Shown here: in pieces, positions 33,919 through 40,607 of the stretch | How positions within the stretch are numbered: position 1 is the stretch's first letter | How the letters are laid out: every line of letters starts with the position of its first letter | Assembly: GCA_031262695.1 (NCBI GenBank) | Contig: JAISHF010000004.1 | Location: 43,993-107,992, forward strand | Source of the DNA: Candidatus Nomurabacteria bacterium | GTDB taxonomy: Bacteria; Patescibacteriota; Saccharimonadia; Saccharimonadales; Saccharimonadaceae | Reading direction: 5' to 3' | DNA length: 64,000 nt | Notes under the pieces: model-generated | What the model was told of the DNA's origin: nothing | Seen by the model: only the letters and a program-made list of their open reading frames with translations | Database searches by the model: none | Program-made: the position numbers and the translations under genes

Positions 33919-36348
33919 ATGAGAACGGTGGGAGAGGTGCAGCAAGAGGTAGATTACGCCGATTATTTGAGTGTGGCGCAGATTTATTTGCAGGATAATT
34001 TTGAGTTGGCGCGACCGCTGGTGGCGGACGATATTAAGCCGCGGCTACTGGGGCATTGGGGGACTTGCCACGGGATAAATGCGGCGCGGGCGAATTTGCG
34101 GGATTATGAGGGGTTGTTTGCTGATAAGTTAGGGGTGGAGGATTTTCGGTTTGTGGTGGGTGTGGGGCACGGCTATCCAGCGGTGCAGGCTGAAATGTGG
34201 CTGGACGGGACATTAGATGTGCCTTTGGAGGTTTTGTGCAAGCAGTTTAGTTGGCCGCATGGGTTTCCGTCGCATACTAATCCGTTGACACCGAAGACGA
34301 TTTTGGAGGGTGGCGAGCTTGGTTATTCGCTTGGGGTGGCATATGGGGCGGCGATGGATGCGCCGTCGCGGCTATGCGCAGTAGTGATTGGTGATGGTGA
34401 AATGGAAACAGGCGCATTATTGGCGAGTTTGAATTTGAATAAACTGTTGAATATGCGTGAAAATGGGATTGTGCTGCCGATTTTGCATCTGAACGGCTAT
34501 AAGATTTCGCAACCCTCAATTTACGCAAAGGTAAGCGAAAAGGAACTCTCCGATTTGGTGAGCGGATTTGGCTATCTACCTCTGTTTGTGGAAGGTGATA
34601 ATGTAGAAAGTTGGCGTAAAGCTCTTGACAAATGCATAAAAGTTTGGTATAATGAGCGTAATAACCCGTCTTCGGAGGCTGACGGGGGGCTTGGGCGTGC
34701 ATTTCGCGCGCCGTTTATCGTGATGAAAACAGAGAAGGGTGAGGGTGTGTCAAAGGACGAAAATGGCGTGGCGATTGCTGGCACGGCACGGGCGCATCAG
34801 GTGCCGTTTGCGAACGCCAAAACTGACCCTGCGGAATTGAAACTATTGGAAAAGTGGCTGAAATTATACCGTTTTGTGTCGGCGCCTGTTGCAGATTATT
34901 CCACCTCGGACGAGAACAGCCAGGGGCGCCAAGCGCCCTGTGTTATGCCTGAGATGGAGCAATTCGCAACAGGAGCCGAGCACACATTTTTTGTGCCAGA
35001 AGTTTATCAGATTGGGCAGGAGAAGTTTTCGTCGGCGAAGCGGATTGGCGAGTGGTTGCAGGCGGTGCTGGCGGCGGACGGCAAGCGGGATGCGGATAGT
35101 GGTGGTCGGCAGGTGCGGTTTTTGAGCCCTGATGAGACGAATAGTAATCGGTTGGATGCGGTGTTTGCGGCGACGAGCAGGGCGTGGCAACGAGAGATTT
35201 TGGCTCGCGACAAGGATTTGGCGACTAATGGGCGAGTGGTGGAGTTATTGAGTGAGAATACTCTGTTTTCGCTGGCGATGGGCTATGCGCTGACGGGTCG
35301 GCGGCCGATTTTGGCGAGTTATGAGGCGTTTTTGCCGATTGTATCAAGCCAAGTTGACCAGTATATGAAGTTTTTGACGGGGGCGGCGGAGGAAAATATC
35401 TCGTTAAACGAAGAAGTTCGCTCGTTATCGCTTGCTCGAACTAGGAGAGGGGACCTCTCCTCTTGCCCTGCGGGCAATTCACCTCACATTCTCGCAAGCG
35501 ATAGCGAGACGAACTTTCCGCCTCTGACAATTTTGTCCACGAGCGTCGGTTGGCGGCAGGATCATAATGGGTACAGCCATCAGAATCCGAGTTTTTTGGC
35601 AAATTTGTTGATGAAACCGAGTCGTAAGGCAAATTGTTATTTTCCGGTGGATGATGTGGCGACTGTGGCGGCGATGAACCATGCGATGCGGCAGAATAAT
35701 AAAATCAACCTGATTACTTTTGACAAAAATGAAAATCCGCGCTGGATTGACAGTAAGCACGCTGAGTTTCAATTGGAAAATGGGGGGCTGAGTATTTTTC
35801 AGTTTGCGAGCGATAAAAATCCGGAGATTATTTGCACGGCGGCGGGCGATATTGCGAGTCGCGAGATGCTATATGCGATACAACTGGTGCGGGAGCGGTT
35901 GCCGAATCTGCGGCTGCGGTTTGTCGGGGTTGGAGCGATGAGTTATGGAGCGTTTGGCACGACAGAAAATCCAGCAAGCCAAACGTTGTTTGAGGAATAT
36001 TTTGGCAAAAATGGGCCGATTGTGGCGGCGTTTCATGGTTATGCTGATACTTTTAGTACGATTTTGGCACATTATACCAATCCGCGGCGAGCGTTGGTGC
36101 GGGGTTATGACGAGAAGGGTTCAACGACGACGCCACTAGATATGTTGATGTTAAATAAGATGAGTCGCTATGATTTGGCGATTGATATTTTGAAAGTGGC
36201 GATTGTTTATGGTATAGTAGAGAGAAGGGAGGCGGCGGCGATGGCGCGCGAGATGTTGCGTGAGTTGCGGCAGGCTGGGCAATATATAATTAAGCACGGC
36301 GTGGACCGTGAGAAGGATGTAAAATGGCAATACAAAATGCAATCTTAG
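33919..36348 (+). CDS. xfp: Xylulose-5-phosphate/fructose-6-phosphate phosphoketolase
   Basis: Thiamine-diphosphate enzyme that splits xylulose-5-P or fructose-6-P with phosphate to give acetyl phosphate, used by the acetate kinase encoded next. Motifs: LLGHWGTCHGINAARANL (~36), SLGVAYGAAMDAPSRLCAVV, VIGDGEMETGALLASLNLNK (TDP site), LHLNGYKISQPSIY and RRPILASYEAFLPIV. It is 809 residues, but two stretches are inserted relative to the family: one near residue 324-352 (DNA 34889-34970) and one near 495-534 (DNA 35413-35518), both palindromic and in frame. Leaderless start: TATAAT 33907-33912, 6 nt, ATG. Confidence 0.95.
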   Translation: MRTVGEVQQEVDYADYLSVAQIYLQDNFELARPLVADDIKPRLLGHWGTCHGINAARANLRDYEGLFADKLGVEDFRFVVGVGHGYPAVQAEMWLDGTLDVPLEVLCKQFSWPHGFPSHTNPLTPKTILEGGELGYSLGVAYGAAMDAPSRLCAVVIGDGEMETGALLASLNLNKLLNMRENGIVLPILHLNGYKISQPSIYAKVSEKELSDLVSGFGYLPLFVEGDNVESWRKALDKCIKVWYNERNNPSSEADGGLGRAFRAPFIVMKTEKGEGVSKDENGVAIAGTARAHQVPFANAKTDPAELKLLEKWLKLYRFVSAPVADYSTSDENSQGRQAPCVMPEMEQFATGAEHTFFVPEVYQIGQEKFSSAKRIGEWLQAVLAADGKRDADSGGRQVRFLSPDETNSNRLDAVFAATSRAWQREILARDKDLATNGRVVELLSENTLFSLAMGYALTGRRPILASYEAFLPIVSSQVDQYMKFLTGAAEENISLNEEVRSLSLARTRRGDLSSCPAGNSPHILASDSETNFPPLTILSTSVGWRQDHNGYSHQNPSFLANLLMKPSRKANCYFPVDDVATVAAMNHAMRQNNKINLITFDKNENPRWIDSKHAEFQLENGGLSIFQFASDKNPEIICTAAGDIASREMLYAIQLVRERLPNLRLRFVGVGAMSYGAFGTTENPASQTLFEEYFGKNGPIVAAFHGYADTFSTILAHYTNPRRALVRGYDEKGSTTTPLDMLMLNKMSRYDLAIDILKVAIVYGIVERREAAAMAREMLRELRQAGQYIIKHGVDREKDVKWQYKMQS
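34889..34970 (+). repeat. In-frame palindromic insert A in phosphoketolase
   Basis: GTTGC-AGATTATTCCACCTC (from 34889) pairs, allowing G-T pairs and gaps, with GAGATGGAGCAATTCGCAAC (34951-34970). Its centre is CAGGGGCGC-CAA-GCGCCCTG (34921-34940). No frame disruption. Confidence 0.75.
35413..35518 (+). repeat. In-frame palindromic insert B in phosphoketolase
   Basis: A ~23-bp outer stem (35413-35435 with 35494-35518, few mismatches; both arms carry ATCGCTTGC or its complement) encloses hairpins AGGAGAGG/CCTCTCCT (35443-35461) and TTGCCC/GGGCAA (35464-35478). The encoded residues (RTRRGDLSSCPAGNSPHILA) do not resemble the family. Confidence 0.85.
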
Positions 36349-37535
36349 TGTTGAATCCGGGGAGCTCGTCGCGAAAATATGCGTATTATGCGGATGGGGT
36401 AGAGGTTTTGACTTTGCATTTTGAGCCAGAAGCGGTGGACGGCAAGCGGGAATTTGTTTGCACGACCGAAAAAAACGGTGAAAAATTCAAAAAAACCGTA
36501 AAAATGCGAGAAATTGGCGAGGCGATTGGGCTGGTGTCAGAGATTTTGCGTGAAAATGGCGTAGAAATTGATACGGACGCGGACGAAAAGGGCGTGCAGG
36601 TGGAGAGTGACTTTTTGCTTGCGGTGCGGATTGTGGCGCCGACTGATTATTTTGCGGAAAATCATTTGGTGGATGATGAGTTTATGGAGAATTTGGCGGG
36701 CGTGGCGGAGATTGCGCCGCTGCATGTGCCAGTGGTGTTGGAGGAAATCAAGGACGCGCGGAAGATTTTTAGTGGCGCGCGGATTATTGCGATTTCGGAT
36801 TCGCGGTTTCATCGCACGCAGCCAGAAACACAAGAATATTATACGATTAGTCGGGCGGTTGCGAACGAATTTGGCGTGAAGCGATTTGGGTTTCATGGGA
36901 TTTCGGTAAGTGCGGCGGTGCGAAAGTTGGAGGGCGAAAAGTTGTTGAAGCCAAAGACGGTGATTTGCCATTTGGGATCGGGGGCATCAATTACGGCGGT
37001 GAAAGATGGGCAAAGTCAGGGTAATTCTATGGGCGTGACGCCGCTTGATGGGATTATGATGGCGACGCGATGTGGCACGATTGACCCGTCGGCGCTATTG
37101 GTTTTGCAGCGGTCGCTTGGGCTAAATAGTTTGGAATTTGAAAAGTATTTGAATAAAGAGTGTGGGTTCCGTGGTGTGTTTGGTGATGATGATATGCGCA
37201 ATGTGGAGCGGGCAGCGCGTGAGGGCGATAGTGAGGCGGTGTTTGCGTTGGCATTGTTTACGCAAAAAATTGTGGAGGGCGTGGCACGAGCGGCGGCGAT
37301 TTTGGGCGGGATTGATGCACTAGTATTTACGGCGACGATTGGCGAGCGTGGCACCGAGGCACGCGAGAATGTAGTAAAGGGCTTGGAGTTTTTGGGCTTT
37401 GAGTTGGATGCCGAAAAGAACTCGCTAGGGCTAGACGGCAAGCAGGTGGCCAATGTGGCAGCGGGTCGCAAGCCGATTTATATTGTCAAAACTAACGAGG
37501 CAACGGAGATTGCGTTGCAGGCGAGTTTGTTATGA
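36324..37535 (+). CDS. ackA: Acetate kinase
   Basis: Converts acetyl phosphate and ADP to acetate and ATP, completing the phosphoketolase route. The 403-residue protein has NAILVLNPGSSSRKYAYY at the N-terminus, FGFHGISVSA, VICHLGSGASITAV, and SMGVTPLDGIMMATRCGTID. It overlaps the end of xfp by 25 bases, with AAGGA upstream of ATG 36324, and its stop overlaps the next start (ATGA), so the three genes are translated from one mRNA. Confidence 0.96.
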   Translation: MAIQNAILVLNPGSSSRKYAYYADGVEVLTLHFEPEAVDGKREFVCTTEKNGEKFKKTVKMREIGEAIGLVSEILRENGVEIDTDADEKGVQVESDFLLAVRIVAPTDYFAENHLVDDEFMENLAGVAEIAPLHVPVVLEEIKDARKIFSGARIIAISDSRFHRTQPETQEYYTISRAVANEFGVKRFGFHGISVSAAVRKLEGEKLLKPKTVICHLGSGASITAVKDGQSQGNSMGVTPLDGIMMATRCGTIDPSALLVLQRSLGLNSLEFEKYLNKECGFRGVFGDDDMRNVERAAREGDSEAVFALALFTQKIVEGVARAAAILGGIDALVFTATIGERGTEARENVVKGLEFLGFELDAEKNSLGLDGKQVANVAAGRKPIYIVKTNEATEIALQASLL

Positions 37536-37861
37536 TACTATACATAGATACACTAACGAGTGTGGCGAAGATTTGGCTGGACGAGTTGCCGTTTGAGCGG
37601 GAGATGGGGCGACAGATGAGCGACGAGTTGATGGGGTTTGTGTTGGAGAAATTGAATAGGCTGGTGCCGGACGGGATTGTAATACACAATGACAAAGGGA
37701 GTTTTACGGGAGCGCGGTTAGGGGCGGTGCTAGCGAATACTTTGGCCGAGGTGTGGGACGTGCCGATTGTAGCAGCTGATGGTGAGGATTGGCGGTCGCT
37801 TGGTGATGCGCGGCTGTTTGTGGGTGAAAACGACGGCATGGTCAAGCCTACATATGAATAG
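37532..37861 (+). CDS. Short TsaB-like protein
   Basis: A 109-residue protein resembling only the N-terminal half of TsaB, the scaffold of the tRNA t6A-making complex: ILYIDTLTSVAKIWL, then GIVIHNDKGSFTGARLGAVLANTLAEVW. TsaB is normally about 220 residues. It is coupled to ackA by ATGA. It may be a minimal TsaB that still binds TsaD, or a degenerate relic; the well-kept core favours function. Confidence 0.7.
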   Translation: MILYIDTLTSVAKIWLDELPFEREMGRQMSDELMGFVLEKLNRLVPDGIVIHNDKGSFTGARLGAVLANTLAEVWDVPIVAADGEDWRSLGDARLFVGENDGMVKPTYE

Positions 37862-37895
37862 TGTTTTTGTATATTGCTTGTGATATAATATTATT

Positions 37896-38441
37896 ATGGA
37901 ACAAAAGAAGATTGTAGTAATTGAGGACGACGTGGCTTTGGCGGAGATTTATGCCGTCAAGTTGCGTGCGGGTGGTAAAAATACGGTGCTGGTGGCACAT
38001 GATGGCGACGAGGGGTTGACGCTAATCCAGAAGGAAAAGCCAGATTTGGTGATTTCGGACGTGATGATGCCGAAGATGTCGGGTTTTGATATGCTGGACA
38101 TTTTGCGGTCTAGCCCTGATACGGCGGATACACGGGTGATTTTGATGACGGCGCTTTCGGGCGAGGCCGAAAAAGAGCGCGGCAATGCTTTGAAGGCGGA
38201 TAAGTATTTTGTGAAGTCGGCGGCAACAATTGACGACTTGGTGGCGGCGGCGTTTGAACTTTTGACACAGTTTACACCAAATGCAGCACCGCAAGTGGCG
38301 ACGCCACCAGCGGCGGCAGTAGTGACGGCGACGAGTGCGCCAGTTGCACCTGTTGCACCTGTTGCACCTGTTGCACCTGTTGCACCTGTTGCACCTGTTG
38401 CGCCTGCACCCGTTGCGCCAGTAGCAGAACAAGGCGTTTAA
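37896..38441 (+). CDS. Stand-alone response-regulator receiver with Pro/Ala/Val tail
   Basis: A 181-residue protein. Residues 1-122 are a receiver domain: acidic pair EDD (10-12), phospho-acceptor Asp in DLVISDVMMPKMSG (~54), Thr in ILMTALSGE (~83) and Lys in DKYFVKSA (~105). There is no output domain; the end is a VAP-rich tail from 9-bp repeats. Leaderless: TATAAT 37884-37889, 6 nt, ATG. It could relay to a kinase elsewhere or bind partners through the tail. Translationally coupled to the next gene (TAATG). Confidence 0.85.
   Translation: MEQKKIVVIEDDVALAEIYAVKLRAGGKNTVLVAHDGDEGLTLIQKEKPDLVISDVMMPKMSGFDMLDILRSSPDTADTRVILMTALSGEAEKERGNALKADKYFVKSAATIDDLVAAAFELLTQFTPNAAPQVATPPAAAVVTATSAPVAPVAPVAPVAPVAPVAPVAPAPVAPVAEQGV
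38339..38415 (+). repeat. Tandem 9-bp repeats (VAP codons)
   Basis: About seven near-perfect units of GTTGCACCT encode (Val-Ala-Pro)n. Prone to slippage in multiples of 9, which keeps the frame. Confidence 0.85.
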
Positions 38442-39103
38442 TGCGGCTAAACAAGTTTTTGGCAGAAAACTTGGGGGTGTCGCGGCGGGCGGCAGATAAT
38501 TTGATTGCGGCGGGGCGAGTAAGGGTGGCAGGGAAGGTGGCGACGCTTGGCGTGCCAGTGGCGGACGAAATTGTGGAAGTTGACGGCAAAAAAGTGGCAA
38601 AAATTGCAGCCAAAACCTACTTGGTGTTGAATAAGCCGGTCGGCTACACGAGCAGCCGGCGGGCGCAACATGGTAAAACTTTGTATGAATTGTTGCCAGA
38701 AAAATATCGGACGCTAAAAACGGTTGGGCGGCTGGATAAAGAAAGTTCGGGGCTGATAATACTTACGGATGATGGCGATTTTAACTTTAAGATGACGCAT
38801 CCGTCATTTAAGAAGACAAAAGTTTATGAAGTTGAGCTGGATAGGGCTTTGGAACCGCTGCACCAGCAGATGATTGCGGATTTTGGGGTGGAGTTGCTAG
38901 ATGGTGCTAGCAAGTTGGCGTTAATGCGGCTGGATGAGAAGCGGAAAAAGTGGCGAATAGAGATGAGTGAGGGGCGAAATCGGCAAATTCGGCGGACTTT
39001 TGGGGCGCTTGGTTATACGGTGGTTAAATTACATCGCACGCAATTTGGCAAATACGGCTTGGGTGTGCTAAAATCGGGCGAATATGATATAATTGAGTTA
39101 TGA
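38441..39103 (+). CDS. RluB/RsuA-type pseudouridine synthase
   Basis: Makes pseudouridine in rRNA. The 220-residue enzyme has an S4 domain (MRLNKFLAENLGVSRRAADNLI... VRVAGKVATLG) and the catalytic motif TVGRLDKESSGLIILTDDGDF, ending with SEGRNRQIRRTFGALGYTVVKLHRTQFG. Starts within the stop of the receiver gene. The exact target (16S or 23S) cannot be separated by sequence alone, although RluB-type is likely. Confidence 0.9.
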   Translation: MRLNKFLAENLGVSRRAADNLIAAGRVRVAGKVATLGVPVADEIVEVDGKKVAKIAAKTYLVLNKPVGYTSSRRAQHGKTLYELLPEKYRTLKTVGRLDKESSGLIILTDDGDFNFKMTHPSFKKTKVYEVELDRALEPLHQQMIADFGVELLDGASKLALMRLDEKRKKWRIEMSEGRNRQIRRTFGALGYTVVKLHRTQFGKYGLGVLKSGEYDIIEL

Positions 39104-39828
39104 TTAGGTCGGGCGAGATGACGGAGCGGCAAAAGGCGATTTTGTTTGCGGTGATTGAGCAATATGCGGAGATTGCGGTGCCGGTGGGTAGTGTGATGCT
39201 GGCGAAGTTGTTCAACGTTAGTTCGGCGACGGTGCGGGCGGAGATGGCACGACTAGAAGAACTGGGGTTGCTGACAACTTTGCACACTTCGTCGGGGCGA
39301 GTGCCGACGGATGCGGGGTATCGGCTGTATGTGAATGCGTTGGCGGATGGCTCTACGCGGCAAGACGAGGAGGATTTTTCGCGGGCGACGCACGCTTTGA
39401 CTTCACGGGTTGAGGGACAGGGGCGGGCCGATACGGCGATTCAGCAGGCGGCGGAAACTCTGGCGGAACTGACGGGGAACTTGGGGCTAGCGACGATTGA
39501 CGGGCGATTATATATGGCGGGGCTGGGGACGCTGTTTGCGCAGCCGGAGTTTGTGGCGGCAGAGCGGACGCAGGCGGTGGCGCGGCTTTTGGACAATATT
39601 GAGCCGTGGCTAAGAGAGGCGGAACCGAATGAGCCAGTGAATATTTATATTGGGCAGGAGAATCCGATTGGGCGGTCGTCGGAAGCATCGTTGATTATTA
39701 GCCGTTTTCGCTCGCCGTTTTCGGATAAAACTTATATTGGCGTGCTCGGTCCGACGCGGCAATCATATTCGCGGGTGATTTATCTAGTGCAGGCGGCAGG
39801 AAAAACTTTGGAACAGCAGTTTTTTTGA
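39100..39828 (+). CDS. hrcA: Heat-shock repressor HrcA, short form
   Basis: Represses heat-shock genes by binding CIRCE. The 242-residue protein has the HrcA N-terminal winged helix: MTERQKAILFAVIEQYAEIAVPVGS, FNVSSATVRAEMARLEELGLL and TSSGRVPTDAGYRLYV. It is about 100 residues shorter than usual, missing part of the central dimerisation region, but ends with the family-like SEASLIISRF and GVLGPTRQSYSRVI. ATG overlaps the previous stop and also lies 6 nt after TATAAT (39088-39093 region), so it may have its own leaderless promoter. No CIRCE is seen in the window. Confidence 0.87.
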   Translation: MIRSGEMTERQKAILFAVIEQYAEIAVPVGSVMLAKLFNVSSATVRAEMARLEELGLLTTLHTSSGRVPTDAGYRLYVNALADGSTRQDEEDFSRATHALTSRVEGQGRADTAIQQAAETLAELTGNLGLATIDGRLYMAGLGTLFAQPEFVAAERTQAVARLLDNIEPWLREAEPNEPVNIYIGQENPIGRSSEASLIISRFRSPFSDKTYIGVLGPTRQSYSRVIYLVQAAGKTLEQQFF

Positions 39829-39829
39829 T

Positions 39830-39910
39830 CAGTTTTCTTTTTAGAAAAGAAAACTGCCTAAGAAAATTTAGCTAAGAAAATTGCCCAAGAGTGAATCTCG
39901 GGCAATTTTC
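39830..39910 (+). repeat. Two-hairpin intergenic repeat, copy f
   Basis: CAGTTTTC...GAAAACTG, linker GCCTAAGAAAATTTAGCTAAG, AAAATTGCCC...GGGCAATTTT. Lies between hrcA and tRNA-Glu. Confidence 0.8.
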
Positions 39911-39948
39911 GGTTGATTTTTTTACAGGATATGATATACTTATGCTGT

Positions 39949-40023
39949 GGTCTCATCGTCTAGCGGTTAGGACATCAGGTTCTCATCCTGGCAACCCGGG
40001 TTCGATTCCCGGTGAGATCACCA
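39949..40023 (+). tRNA. tRNA-Glu (anticodon CUC)
   Basis: GGTCTCA acceptor, anticodon loop TTCTCAT, T loop TTCGATT, 3' end TGAGATCACCA with encoded CCA. A TATACT box (39936-39941) lies upstream. Confidence 0.95.
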
Positions 40024-40030
40024 GCCTAGG

Positions 40031-40160
40031 AGCGAAGAAAATCAAGCTTGCTTGATTTTATGAAGCGACGACGGCTGGAAGGAATTTTGCGAAGCAAAAT
40101 TGCTACCAGATAGGAGCAAATGATGCAGCAAAATTGCTACCAAAGGTAGGAGCAAAGAGC
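40031..40160 (+). repeat. Hairpins and a short tandem duplication between tRNAs
   Basis: AAAATCAAG-CTTG-CTTGATTTT, AATTTTGC-GAA-GCAAAATT, and a ~30-bp unit AGCAAAATTGCTACCA... TAGGAGCAAA present twice (about 40095 and 40128). No coding frame is evident. Confidence 0.6.
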
Positions 40161-40172
40161 CTCTATCATAAT

Positions 40173-40249
40173 GGTGGATGTAGCTCAGTGGTTAGAGCTC
40201 CTGATTGTGGTCCAGGAGGTCGTGAGTTCAAGTCTCATCATCCACCCCA
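40173..40249 (+). tRNA. tRNA-His (anticodon GUG)
   Basis: GGTGGATG acceptor including the extra G-1, anticodon loop TTGTGGT, T loop TTCAAGT, 3' CATCCACC plus CCA. One A-C pair closes the anticodon stem. Confidence 0.95.
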
Positions 40250-40335
40250 AAAAAAATCTGGTCACGTATCAAAAATGATACGAAACCATCGCTCATATCA
40301 AGAGTTAAAACAAGTTTTACTCTGATATTCGCTCT

Positions 40336-40411
40336 GGTCACGTCGTCTAGCGGTTAGGACTCTAGGTTTTCATCCTAGCAATCGCGGGTTCGAATCCCGC
40401 CGTGATCACCA
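40336..40411 (+). tRNA. tRNA-Glu (anticodon UUC)
   Basis: GGTCACG acceptor, anticodon loop TTTTCAT, T loop TTCGAAT, encoded CCA. The second glutamate isoacceptor of the cluster. Confidence 0.95.
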
Positions 40412-40421
40412 AATTGTCGTT

Positions 40422-40464
40422 AGCCACACCCGCGGGTTTTTTAGCTCCGGGGGTGTTTTTGGCT
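40422..40464 (+). terminator. Terminator of the tRNA cluster
   Basis: AGCCACACCC pairs with GGGTGTTTTTGGCT across a loop with TTTTTT. Confidence 0.5.
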
Positions 40465-40607
40465 TAAGTTTAGCTAGGGTCTTACGAATTGAGCCTCGTT
40501 CGATTTTCGGTGCATCTCTGCAAATGTGCGCAACATTTGTCGATGACGAGAAAAGACCATTTGGGATCTTTTTCTTGGCGACGAATAATATGTGGTATAA
40601 TGTACTT

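Noticed and set aside
34889..35518. Intein or intron as explanation for the phosphoketolase inserts
   Set aside because: Too short, no splicing motifs, and strongly palindromic.
38339..38415. Regular short repeats considered as a CRISPR array
   Set aside because: The units are 9 bp, contiguous, without spacers, and encode Val-Ala-Pro in frame.
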